Shown here: in pieces, positions 11,788 to 23,233 of the stretch | Layout: the number at the start of each line of letters is the position of its first letter | How positions within the stretch are numbered: the first letter of the stretch is position 1 | Assembly (NCBI GenBank): GCA_964017155.1 | Contig: OZ024861.1 | Location: forward strand, 47,526,513 to 47,590,512 | From: Oasisia sp. SBJ-2009 | Taxonomy: Eukaryota > Annelida > Polychaeta > Sabellida > Siboglinidae | Reading direction: 5' to 3' | Length of the DNA stretch: 64,000 nucleotides | Position numbers and translations under genes: made by a program | Notes under the pieces: model-generated | Seen by the model: only the letters and a program-made list of their open reading frames with translations | What the model was told of the DNA's origin: nothing | Databases searched by the model: none

Positions 11788-14700
11788 AGGGCCCGAGATT
11801 ACGAAGCCATACTCGGTGCTCATGCTCAACTCCGTACTCATACTCAGATTTCATGCTCAGCGGAGAATCCGTGCTCACGGTGATTACGAAACGTCTTGAG
11901 TACGTACTCAACTGAGTACGCCGCCTTGAGCATATGCTCAACGGCGAGATCTCGCTTGATGCGATGACCCAGTTTTATTCAAATACGGAAGCGGCCAGAT
12001 GGAACTCTCTGGTTGATGAAGATAACAAACTTGCAACTATTTATAAACAATATCAACTTCCGACTTTAAAACAATGATGGACGAAGACCTTCGCAGTTGT
12101 GACTTGTGGTTATTTTTGGTGAAAAACGAATGGAATATCGACATAATACCTTTGCATGGTCACGGAACTTACTTCGCAGTGAACAACGGAACAGCAATTA
12201 TACACGCAATCAAAAGATTAAATAGTACATAAAGCAGAATTAGCCTGCATTTGTCACGCTGTACTCGGTGTTTCTAATAAATAAATAAATATCTTAGCAT
12301 CCGTGCTTGTATTACAGCTTATATTGTATGCAATAAATCAATCGTAATTTTCCAATGCTAAGATAGCGCAAATGGTATTTATACTACTGAAATATAAATA
12401 TGTTACACTGTAATACGTGTCATATTTTGACAAAGTACTTGTAAGGGAGCGGCCGTAATTTATCAGTTGTGCCGGAGGAGTCACAGAAATACACATTTCT
12501 GATATTAAGCTAACACCATATCCAATCACAAACTTGTAAAGTTGCCTCCCCAAAATTCGTGCTGATGCAGTTCAGTGGCATTTAATATTATGTCCACAAT
12601 AGTGTATATAAAGACGAATTATTACTTGCCATGCATTAGACTAGTTCAAAGGGTCACATGACAGAAATCCGCGTTAGTATACATGTGTGACACTTTTGCC
12701 TTAAGTAACTAAAACTTCTCATAGTGCTGCATCAAGTTATTAAAACAGCTCAAAGAGATTTAGAATTATCTACCCGGAGGAATTCACTCAATTGAGAGGT
12801 CTATGATTCCAACACTATGCAACCGTGCCAGATGTGACATAGCATAGTGTAATTCTGTCATGTAATTGTGAATGTAGACACTGAATTGAATTTATTCAAC
12901 AAACAATTAAGTAACACATAAACATGAATCTAGACACAGCATCTATTTGCTATACATGTATATATTCCATACGAAACACAATCTATAGGCGTGTTGAAAG
13001 GAAATACAAAAAAATACTTATTATTTGTATTTTTGTATAAGTTTCTAAACTAATTTCTTGGATTACATAAACGTTGACTAGAATGTTTTTCAGTTTTTCA
13101 TGCAGTAATACATCATCCTATACTTTATAATTTTTATTATAAGTAATAAACAGATTGATCATTATTATTACAACCTTTCATATTTGTATATAAGAATTCT
13201 TGTTAAATATTTATTAAACTGATAAACCATACTACAGGTCTGACTCTACCTGATTCCACACCTTAAGACCCATAATACTAATTAATTTTATTATAATTAA
13301 TTTTGAATTAATATTTATGTTGCATGTATTATGATTGTGACTATCACATACTCTCTCAAAGTAACTTAACATATATTATCTGGAAGCAAATTGTTGTTAA
13401 CTTAAACATAAACACCATACTGTTTAAATCAATCATATCGTAAACACACACGGTTTTAAGATAACTAATGATATTTCTTGCTTGTGACAAGTACCCTTCG
13501 TGTTTACATATCGTTATTGGTTTTTTTTCTGTAACATATACCTACCTTAGGATACCTTAGGACGGTTCTGATCGTAGGATTATGTCTTCCTCTGTGATCA
13601 GCTCTTCGTTTTCATTATCTATTAATATTAAATCGCGTGTTCCGGTTCTATTGTTGTTAGTCATTCTTAACGGTGCTTCGAAGTCATATACAATAGCCTG
13701 GTTATAAAAAAATTTGTCTAGTGTTTTAAATGAATTTAGAGATTTTGCTGTTACCACTGTATCAGGGAGACTATTCCATGGTTCAGTAATTCGAATTGGC
13801 AATACATTTTTTCTTAAGTTTAGTTTGGCTCTTTGTGTGAATAGTTTTAGAGAATGTCCTCTGTTTCCTGTTCTTTGCGATATCTCATTGTTTTTCAACA
13901 GATTTGGTACAGATTTGTGGTCATAAATGTTGTGTATTATTTTATAGACTTCTATCATGTCTCCTCTTAATCTTCGATATGCTAATGTAGGTAGTTCAAG
14001 CAATTTGAGTCTTTCTATATATGATAGATCCCTCATACCTGGTAATTCTTTAGTGGCTCTTCTCTGAATATTTTCTAAGGCAATTTTGTGTTTTATCTTA
14101 TATGGGTGCTATACTGCCATAGCATAGTCTAGGTGTGATATATAACGATTGTATCTTGTTCTCATATGTATTTCCCCACTCTTCATAGCAGTAATTAAGC
14201 AAATTATAGGCATGCTGAGTACAGAGTATATAATACATGAATATTTTATAGGTGATTGACTCTATTCATAATGAACACACATTATTAGCCATTTTACTTT
14301 TGATCTTCTTACTATGATCATTCCAACTTAACTGACAGTACAATCTGTAGTATAAAAGGTTTCAATATTATTTTCATTATTGCAAATTGTGAGATTGGTG
14401 CCATCAGCAAATATCACACGTGTCATAACAGTTGATACTTTACACCTGTCATAAAATATAGGCTAAATAAAATTGGACCAAGTATGGAACCTTGTGGTAC
14501 ACCACATGTTATATTTTGGTGAGTTGAATTTGTGTCATTCATAGATACATACTGTTTTATGGTGTTCAGTTGGCTATGTAACCAAGTTTATACTACAGTT
14601 CTAATGCATGATGTTCTAGTTTCTGTAACAAAATGCTGTTGTCAACAGTGGTAAATGCCTTTTTTAAATATGTAAAAACTGCTATTGAGGATCATGAGTT

Positions 14701-15975
14701 ATTCAAAGCTGTTGTTATTGCCTGAATCATTTCTAATATTGCTATTACAGTTGAGTGTTTCTTTTCTAAATCCATACTGCCCATTGTACAGTTTTTAACA
14801 TTCAAGAAATACATTAATCTACTATGAATATACTTGCTAGTATTTTTCGAGAACTGAGGTAAACCAGACACTGGCTCGTAGTTAGAGAGAATTCTTGTGC
14901 ATCATACATTTTTTAATATGGAGATTACCCATACAATTTTCACGTTACCCGAAACATATCCATTTTGTAGTTGTTTGTTGAATATGTGTTCAAGATATTT
15001 TAGAATATTAACATATGACATTACCATCTTAATTAGGCATACATCAGTACCATCGTGATCTTTTTACATTTACCAATGTTTTCTAAGGCCAAAATATCTT
15101 AACAGTAACACGTTTAAGGACCCTTCTATCCTTTCATTATTGTAATGGTTAAAATTATTGGGGCATTTAGGATTTTTGTTGGCTTGTGTTTACCTATATT
15201 TGAAAATAATTAAAACAATACCAATATTCTTTCTGCCAGTGATTTTATTTGTTCTGTTTAAAAGGAGTATAATAATATTTACATTTTTTTTTTTTTTATT
15301 AACTAGAGCATTTAAAATTGTCCTTCGTTCATGTTGTTCTTGTTTATTTCGAGTAGGTCAGAATAGTACATATGTTCCATCGGTATGGCTAAATGTCCAC
15401 GACTGTACTTTATTACTCGTCCAACGACAACACACAGTTTTGGGGAAATTTCGTCTGGCAATTGACCGTGAGCTTGTGTCGCCAAGCAGAAAACGAATGG
15501 TCCCATCACCGAAAAACTGCCACCAAAACATAATTATTGCAACACTGTAGGCAGTGTAGCGTACTGTCGTCGTCTGCCGCTTAAGTTTTCAAATGTTCAG
15601 TAAACATCGCCGTTTTAGGCACAACACAGTGCCTGTCAAATCATTCTTGTTACACCACCTCTTCAAATGGATCGACAACACCTCGTAAGCGACTCGGATG
15701 CTGAAATCGGACTGCACATCTTGTCCAAAACAACGAACTTTGACTACGAAATTTATCAATTTCTACGTGAGCTGCCATCTTTGTTGGCTTGAGTACGGCG
15801 TTGAGCATGGTCTTGAGCATACTCAGGATTTGGACGTTCCGTGCTAAAGTCTGAGCACGATATCGTACTGAGAAAGTTTTGTAACCTCCGTGAGTATGAG
15901 CACCGTATGAAAGCGAGGCTTGAGCATAGAATTTGAGCACGGAGTACTGAGTACGGTTTCGTAATCTCGGGTCCT
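11788..15975. mobile_element. 4.2-kb element with TIRs inserted in intron 1 of gene A
   Basis: The left end starts GGGCCCGAGATTACGAAGCC and the right end, reverse-complemented, reads AGGACCCGAGATTACGAAAC; both continue into stretches rich in GTACTCA/GTGCTCA motifs (to about 11945 and from about 15790). The empty sites in gene B (about 42155) and copy C (about 50845) read straight through, so this is an insertion specific to gene A. I could not fix the target duplication because the junction bases are partly palindromic. A degenerate LINE lies inside. No transposase recognised. Confidence 0.72.
13540..15060 (-). pseudogene. Degenerate LINE inside the TIR element
   Basis: The open frame 13557-14036 on the - strand encodes a LINE C-terminus (LPTLAYRRLRGDMIEVYKII; then GNRGHSLKLFTQRAKLNLRK; then WNSLPDTVVTAKSLNSFK). 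Upstream on the same strand, about 14040-15060, broken RT sequence includes a VPQGSILGPILFSLYF motif B at about 14460-14510. Many stops; not functional. Confidence 0.78.
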
Positions 15976-16189
15976 GGCGGAGTTGAGGGGCTGAACAGCG
16001 CTGCCACCTCACGGAGTCGAGACTAAATTGGAAATTGAGGGTAACCAACATTGAAATTGAAATATTATCGCATATATTGTCAACTTTTAAAATGTTACCC
16101 TATTGCCTGGATTTTGCAGGCGATTGATTGCACGCAGTTTATTTTGTAGGGTTTATTGACAAACATTACGGGTTTTCAAAATTATGCAG
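15976..16189 (+). repeat. C1GALT1 intron-1 3' block, second half
   Basis: Resumes the block shared with genes B and C (GGCGGAGTTGAGG, GCTGCCACCTCACGGAGTC, TGCAGGCGATTGA, GCACGCAGTTTA) and ends in the acceptor ATTATGCAG at 16189. Confidence 0.75.
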
Positions 16190-16983
16190 ATATGTTGAAG
16201 ATGGGACGTAAAAATGTAAATTGTGTCACGGGTGGTATTGTAATTGTTCACGCACTCACTGAGACGAGGCGTAACCAGCACTGGAATCATGTCGACACAT
16301 CTGCTGTCATTAACAGTTATCCTGTCGACATTTCAGACGAAGCCTCGTCAGAAACGGACCTCTACAATCGGGTGCGCGTGCTGTGCTGGGTGATGACGTC
16401 AGAGAAGAACCTCTACACGAAGGCTGTACATGTGCGCGCCACGTGGACGCGTCGCTTCAACAAAGTGTTGTTCGCGAGCGAGCACAAAGACGCCGGATTT
16501 CCAACGATCGACATCAACGTGAAACCGGGCAGACACCATCTGACAATGAAAACGATGACGACGTTCGATTATGTCTATAAACACCATTATAACGACGCTG
16601 ATTGGTTCATGAAGGCAGATGACGACACATACGTCTTCGTTGAGAATCTCCGCTACTTCCTGTCGTCACAAAACGCATCCGAGCCGGTGTACTTCGGGTA
16701 TACATACTTCCATGAAATGGAACAGGGGTACAATGGCGGTGGACCAGGATACGTGGTCAGTCGGGAAGCGCTACGAAGGTTCGCCGCCAGAGAGAAAGGT
16801 CTATGCGATGACGATCTCGGCTGTGAAGACATCAAGTTCGGAAGATGCATGGAATTGTTGGGGGTGAAAATTGGCAACACCAGAGACCTAATGGGTCGTA
16901 GACGATTCCATATAACCCCAGTTGTACTATCGCCCAGCTTGTTGGAAAATGGAAACTACACTAAAAAAAATAAGGCCCTTCAG
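16190..16983 (+). CDS. C1GALT1: C1GALT1-like gene A, exon 2 (catalytic domain)
   Basis: Codes protein residues 76-340. It starts after ATTATGCAG, whose two following bases complete the codon split by exon 1, and ends at CTTCAG before donor GTAAGT (16984). Landmarks: LCWVMTS (about 140-146), the GT31 metal and UDP-sugar box ADWFMKADDDTYVF with the acidic triad at 219-221, GGGPGYVVSREAL (about 258-268) and EDIKFGRC (288-295), all characteristic of core 1 synthase. The residues VSYDAFS that follow in the open frame are intronic. The conserved Cys of RRCN is Phe165 here, while an extra Cys stands at 287 just before the ED pair; the fragment at 19702 shares the extra Cys and that at 27571 shares the Phe. 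No stop or frameshift, so probably functional. Confidence 0.9.
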
Positions 16984-17431
16984 GTAAGTTATGACGCGTT
17001 CTCGTAGGTAGCTCTTCGGTCACGATGACGTCATTTAAAAATAATTATTTGCTAATCACAATGCACTGATACTGCTATAGGCATGTACAACTATTAGACC
17101 TACTGTTCTTGCTGTATATAGCCTTATTAATTTGCAAAACTAATTTAATAAACAGAACTGAAATATGGGTGTTTTATAAAAACTCAATAATATAAATTAA
17201 ATATGGCTGCCATTTCCATAGCAGCATTTTCATAAAGTCTCACTTTCACCTTTTTATAGTTTTCTATATCCACACATAATTTCAATTGTTAAGGAATAAA
17301 CAAACTCGCACAAACCCCATATGATGTCGCGGATTTAGCCATGGCATTTCAGACAAATATATCACTATAAGGCAGGCGTAGTCTGTTGTTTGGTTATAGC
17401 AATATGATGTTTTCTTGCCTTCCTATTGCAG

Positions 17432-17581
17432 AAGCTTCATTGGCTAAGCACCTATTCAATCTCGCTCCACAAGTTGCAGCCGTACCAAATGTATGCCATC
17501 GAGTATCTGGTGTACCACTTAAAGACGTACGGCACAACACGTTCATTTGAGAAGGAGGAGACGCCTACAAGAAGGAACTGA
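17432..17581 (+). CDS. C1GALT1: C1GALT1-like gene A, exon 3 (C-terminus)
   Basis: Follows a 448-bp intron with donor GTAAGT and acceptor CTTCCTATTGCAG at 17431; the phase is 0 on both sides. Codes 49 residues (SISLHKLQPYQMY, then AIEYLVYHLKTYG) and TGA at 17579-17581. The YxxEYLVYHLxxYG motif is the conserved C-terminal signature of C1GALT1, which confirms the splice model. The tail after it is basic and shorter than in vertebrate enzymes. Confidence 0.85.
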   Translation, partial: KLHWLSTYSISLHKLQPYQMYAIEYLVYHLKTYGTTRSFEKEETPTRRN

Positions 17582-18320
17582 ACTTTCCGCTAGCAGCATC
17601 ATCCGAGGCGAATGGAAATTCCAGGTTTTAAAATTCAAATAACACAATACATCCACATTTCTACGTAATAATATGTTCACGTCAAATGTTGTTTTGGAAT
17701 TGATTTAGGAAATCACAAATACTAAGGGCAGTTAAACCATGATGTCGGTGCTTTTATTAATCCAAAATATTTGACACCATGAGATGCTTACAAAAAAACG
17801 AATTAATACAGTGTTCGTGAAATAGCAAATGATTGAACTAATAGCGAACTTTCCAATCGGACGCACTTTGTATGTATTAACAGGAGTGTTTCGGAGTTCG
17901 TAGATGTTGCAAGTTTGGAGTCGCGCAAGGGTCTGCTTTATGTATACCTTTATTTACTAGTATATTACTTATATCTGTAAGTATCAAGATGTGTAAACCT
18001 TATATAGATTATACGAATATATATTTTACCGGTAACAATATGACAAATATTCATACAAAGATCAAATGTACCATATTATCTCATGTCACCTTTACTTGCT
18101 AAATCTCGAGTAAAGATGTAACAGAAAAGTCTATTCATAGCCTAATGAAGACGATTGAAAAGTGAAGAGGACTGTCGAGAGAACAGGATTGACAAATCTT
18201 TGAAATGTATTCGAGATGTTAAACCTGTTGTTCTTATCCTTGTATTTTGTGTTGGTTCAAATACGTTTTCTCGGTGTATGGTTATATATGGACATGATGA
18301 TTGTATGAAATAAAATAATT
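17582..18320 (+). other. Probable 3' UTR of gene A with AATAAA signal
   Basis: Sequence after the stop is shared with gene B (43718-44850) and with the orphan copy at 46850-47360, up to an AATAAA in GAAATAAAATAAT at about 18309. That common end is the likely polyadenylation signal. A short open frame ending LYMDMMIV is kept in several copies of the block, but most likely reflects recent duplication. Confidence 0.5.
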
Positions 18321-18477
18321 TTTTATTTTTTATTAATTGTTATTAATTGTTATTAATTGTTATTAATTGTTATTAATTGTTATTAATTATCATTATTATT
18401 ATTTGTGCAAATATTTTGCTGTAAAAAGTATTATTCAACTTGTCAAAAACGAATTACATGTTAGTTTTCAATTCAGT

Positions 18478-18558
18478 TGCACTGCGTTGCGTTGCGCTGC
18501 GCCGCGCCGCGCCGCGCCGCGCCGCGCCGCGCCGCGCCGCGCCGCGCCGCGCCGCGCT
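18478..18558. repeat. (GCCGC)n pentanucleotide array after gene A
   Basis: Starts as TTGCG units, passes through CTGCG, then about 12 GCCGC units. The left flank CATGTTAGTTTTCAATTCAG is the same as for the TTGCG array after gene B (44954) and close to that of the array at 47491. Confidence 0.93.
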
Positions 18559-18559
18559 G

Positions 18560-19583
18560 CACTAATAGGGCCCGTAAGTGAGTCACGATACATGGCGAGA
18601 CTCCGCGCGATTGGAGCTCACTGGGGTCTAAGCGAGACAATTGGGGACTGGACACAAGAATAATACACAATAAAATAGTTTACGGGATTTGCATTTTACA
18701 TTGCTGTACATTGTGGTTTCGATAAGCACTTATATCTGACAAGTTGTCTAAATTCGCATAATCATAACACATGTGTACGTTTGCCCCAAACAGGTTGTAC
18801 TACGCGAAAAATGGCACTTTTCATTATTAGTCAAGATCGCCAAACGCAAGTACTTGCCGCTATTGCCATGGCAACCACCATTATAATCGATTAAAATTCA
18901 TGATTTCCGTGATCATTGTCACCGGCAAAGTGTTCCACTGCTTCTGCTTGTAATAATCTTTCGGACAGGATGACTGAAATAGTTAGACTGGAACCGTTCG
19001 ATTATTACAACCAAAAACAAAACGAAGTCCTATACGTTAACATGGAGAATATGGACCTCCTGCCCCCAACGGCCCCCAGCCTCGTTTTCGCGCGCGAGAC
19101 TTACACGCCCTATTGCATTGTGGCGAATTGTGTGAGTGTCCATGTTCGTTGGTTCGTTGGTAGCGCCCACTCATTCAATACAACGCGTGAGTGCAAGTAA
19201 TACTGAGGATATATTTCGTTATAAACTGGTCGCTTGATGGCAACATTGGTGTCCCATTGCCCTTGCAAAGGAGATGATTCATTTCAATGGAGTTAAAAGG
19301 ACAAAAAGGCAACGCTTTCATAAAATAGACCTAATAGAGTTAATACAAAGTAACAATTTCCAAATATACTCAATTTTTAACGTCAGCGGTTTACTGACCA
19401 TAATGTGTAAACTTCTAACGAAATCCATGATAGCCTGTCTGCCGCCATCGAAATCGGTGACACGTTGGTTTGGCTTGACTTGGCCAATAAGGGAGCAGCA
19501 TTCTAGGCCGCAGCTGCGACTGGTCAGCTTCCGGCTACGAAACCAAGGGTCAATAACTTCCAGTTTTCATTCGGTTGGGGCGA
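18560..19583. other. Intergenic sequence with dispersed-repeat pieces
   Basis: Open frames at 18916-19200 and 19274-19648 have no recognised domain. The stretch 19190-19390 repeats 45171-45355 (AAGTAATACTGAGGATAT, GGCAACATTGG, AGGAGATGATTCATTTCAATGG). I see no supported gene. Confidence 0.45.
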
Positions 19584-19701
19584 ATTGTTTGAATGCCCAT
19601 GCTAGTGGATTCGTTGGTAGCGCCCACTCGTTTAATGCACTGCAATAGTGCCAGTAATACTGAGGATGTTTTTCACTATAAATTGGTCGCCTGATGGCAT
19701 T

Positions 19702-20006
19702 GCATCCGAGGCGGTGTACTTCGGATATACATATATCAATGAAATGGAACAGGGGTACAATGGCGGTGTACCAGGATACGTGGTCAGGAAGCGCTTCGAA
19801 GGTTCGCCGCCAGAGAGAAAGGTCTGTGCGATGATGATTTTGGCTGTGAAGACATCAAGTTCGGAAAATGCATGGAACTGTTGGGGGTGAAAATTGGCAA
19901 CACGAGAGACTCAATGGATCGTAGACGATTCCACATAACCCCAGTTATACTCTCGCCCAGCTTGCTGGAACATGAAAACTACACTGGAAAGGATGGCGCC
20001 CGTCGC
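19702..20006 (+). pseudogene. C1GALT1: C1GALT1-like exon 2 fragment, 5' truncated
   Basis: Begins at the same point of exon 2 as the copy at 379, after the same junction segment. Codes YINEMEQGYNGG, then a 4-base deletion after the GYVV codons shifts the frame. GGGPGY is changed to GGVPGY. The stretch LGCED-like (FGCEDIKFGKC) shows it belongs to the gene A subfamily. The GTAAGT donor at 20007 remains, but the intron is cut at 20046 by a TIR element and no exon 3 follows. Confidence 0.85.
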
Positions 20007-20845
20007 GTAAGTTATGACGTGTTCTCGTAGGTAGCACTTCGTTCATAGTCGGGGGGCACGGAGGTCGAAGTGGACACGTCGTGGTATTTTTGGTTGCCCT
20101 CTCATTTTATAAACTTCAAACCTTCCTGAATTATATTCCCGAGGGCAACCTTCTCAAATCAGTGTACCTCACTCCGAAAATTGCATTTACATTCGTGCAT
20201 ATGTGGTATCTTAGCGGCCACGTTGCATATCTTTTTCTTTCCACATTTTCACAGTAAATGTATAAAAAAAAAATTAATGTAGTACAAAATAATCAGGAAT
20301 GACGAGAACTAATATATATACGACAATATCGTATGGAGACATTTATGTTTTAGGAAGAATATTGGACAATATATCGAACATTCAGTTCGGTTTCGCAGTT
20401 GATGTCACACAACAGGAGTTATAATTATCTTAATATGTAATCAATATATTTATGTAATATATCAAGACGACGTACATTAATTTACCTAGTGACGAGGCAA
20501 GGCAATAGTAAAATAGTGCTATATTATACGCAATCACGAGTCGAACATGTACCCCACCCACTATATAAGTGTTGCGCAATCGTGACGTGACGCAAATCGG
20601 AGTGGATTTCATTGATTGTATCATTTTCGCGTTTCCTATTGCTGGTTATTAATGTGATGTTTGTTAAGACAATATAAAATTACGAGAGCACGCATTATTC
20701 GAAATAAAAACACATCACGGTGTTAATCAATCACATCATAACCATTATTCTGAGTCATCTGTGTCATTCATGCACAACCATTGTTTTCAACAAAGAGTCC
20801 GACAGGTATTACTCGCCCACATTTGATATTTTTCCCAAGTAAATT

Positions 20846-20875
20846 GTGTTGCTTGGGCATACGCCCAAGCAACAC
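20846..20875. repeat. Perfect 13-bp hairpin in left arm
   Basis: GTGTTGCTTGGGC and its exact complement are separated by ATAC. It marks the inner part of the left long inverted repeat; the right arm keeps only one half (near 26720-26740). Confidence 0.8.
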
Positions 20876-21338
20876 AACACGGCACTTGAAAATGACATGA
20901 TATTCAGATCTGTAAGTGTCTGAGTGATCGTTAATTCACAATGGCTAATTATGAAATATTCATAGTTTATTTACTTAATTTAGCTAGTTTTTGCACCAAA
21001 ATATACCCGGAATGGTGAGAGGAATAAAGACCACAAATATATTATACAAATGTATATATTTTTAAGGCAACGAGAAATAACCATTTGAAGAATAAGTAGA
21101 AACACATTTCCGTTTTGTCGTCGATTTCATATAAATGTACCGTAGTCATCTAACTACATATTCAAAATATATGGTTAACATGTCACAGGTATCCGCTTTC
21201 ATTCTTCGGTTGATTGATACCACATAATTGTAAAATATATCTGAACATCACTTGTACTTGAATCATCGTTGAGTGTATACTTCTCCCCATCATTTTGGTT
21301 TTACGTTATATTCTAATATAATCTCTGGAATAAATAGA

Positions 21339-21342
<4 letters not shown>

Positions 21343-21428
<86 letters not shown>
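21343..21428. repeat. (AT)n microsatellite
   Basis: About 43 AT units without interruption, inside the 7.4-kb element. Confidence 0.97.
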
Positions 21429-21430
<2 letters not shown>

Positions 21431-22887
21431 CGCCTAATGTGTAATTTAAATATAATGTATTCCTGTTTTCAAATATATGAAATATGTTATAAAGTTTGAA
21501 TGACATGTTTTACAGCGTATCAGTCATTTTAACTACTTGACTTATTTTGGTATCTACTGTGTTTTACCGACGACAAATACCAAACTAACACAATTAAAAC
21601 AACGGAAACTTATGATTATCAATTATATGGTATGTGACAGCACTATTGTTGACAACATCTAAAAAACGGTAACATGTCGTCTGCATAAGCTATTTTGATT
21701 GGTGAAGATAAAAATTCGCTGACGGCAAGGACAAAGATGTTCGCACTGTTATCTTCATAACGTATTGAGAGTTTTGTTTTTTGAGCGCTATTCCTTCTCC
21801 AATTGAACCACGCTTTATTTCTTTGTGAGAACAGCGTAAACCAGATCACTCTAAGACGTCGTAAAGTTACACTAGTTGCGTTTCATGAGTCTGCTCCATA
21901 GTTGCACTTAGCTGCACCATGCATTTAGTAGGCGTAACTTTACGCTGGTTGAAATATTTACGGTATGCTCCCGAAGTTGAAAATGTACGGTATGCTCCCG
22001 ACACGCCCACTCTCAACAGTATTATTTTTAATGTATACACTGGATATCCTTTACATTCATCATAGCTTCCCATTTGCTATACGAACGACAAAGGCACAGC
22101 TAGAAAGAAAAAAAGGATGTTCAGACACAGCACAAATACAGGGATTCCCCACCGCGACGTGAGGGGGTCAATGCTACGGCCACTTAGTGGCGCGAATACT
22201 AAATTGGTCTCATGAAACCGGCCGTACGTACGCTGCATTGACTAGTCGCTGTTAGACCGCGTAATTGCGCGTAAAGTTACACGGCTTCATGAAACTGGGC
22301 CGAGGACTGTAGATTTGCAACCTATGTGTGATCAATACTTCCAGTTGATGATTGTGGCATGGCAATTTTGCCGTTCGCCACGTAGAGCTTGAAATCATCC
22401 TCTGTCAAGGTCGGAATGCATTCTTCACAACACTGGCGTCAACAGTGCCAGCCACATGCTTTATATATGGTATATTGATTGATCCATTCTGGTCAAATAG
22501 ATCCGTTTAGAATATGCAGCAAAGCTGGCCAAGTTTGTGGTGAAACACACAGTAGTTATGGATGATCAGGCTTTGCATGATACTTCGTATAGGCTACGGA
22601 AGCAAACTTCCCCTGATGATGACATTGGAAACTTATTGTCATGTGTGTGTGGTTTCATGTGGCTGAAACCGTTATAGTCCGGGAGCAGAGAGGGTTGACC
22701 CTGCATTGTTGTATTAAGTTTTTTTACTGTTGATTTTGGTAGCGAAGGGTCTCTATTTTCAGAAACTGCTTGATGACATTTTGTCATCCTTGAGCAATTT
22801 GAGAAATTCAAGATGGCGTCCAAGATGGCCGCCATTACATATAAATGACCATAACTCCCTACCTGTTCATCATAGGAAGGTGACTTT

Positions 22888-23218
22888 TGTATCTATGCCT
22901 AGGTTTTAGGGGTCAATCCATCTATCCATTAGAACTAAGTATTATGTTAGTATCGTATTACATAATGGTATTTCCAAGATGGCCACCGTAACACTAAAAC
23001 TCGAATATCTCCTTAACTATTTACTCCAAATTAGTCGTGAAGGTGTCTATCACTGGGTATTTTGGAGACACATCTATCTGTATCAGATCAAAGTTCATAT
23101 ACTGATGATGTCATCTAGAAATCCAAGATGGCTGCCAGTTTACAAGCACTGGTATATCTTCTATTAAATCTTGGGAAAAATATGAAAAGGTAAACGACCA
23201 TAGGTGTTATATTATAAC
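22888..23218. repeat. Left inverted repeat of nested nuclease element
   Basis: About 330 bp that recur inverted at 25372-25708, including CCTAGGTTTTAGGGGTCAA, TTAACTATTTACTCCAAATT, GGTGTCTATCACTGGGTATT and CTAGAAATCCAAGATGGCTG. The two copies flank the nuclease-like coding region. Confidence 0.82.
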
Positions 23219-23233
23219 AAATGTTCTTTAATT

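Noticed and set aside
15650..16051. Antisense frames over the right end of the 11788-15975 element
   Set aside because: They read through the terminal repeat motifs and into the intron block, without a domain.
16984..17007. VSYDAFS as the natural C-terminus of the galactosyltransferase
   Set aside because: These codons lie after a consensus GTAAGT donor, and a conserved C-terminal exon with matching phase follows in genes A and B.
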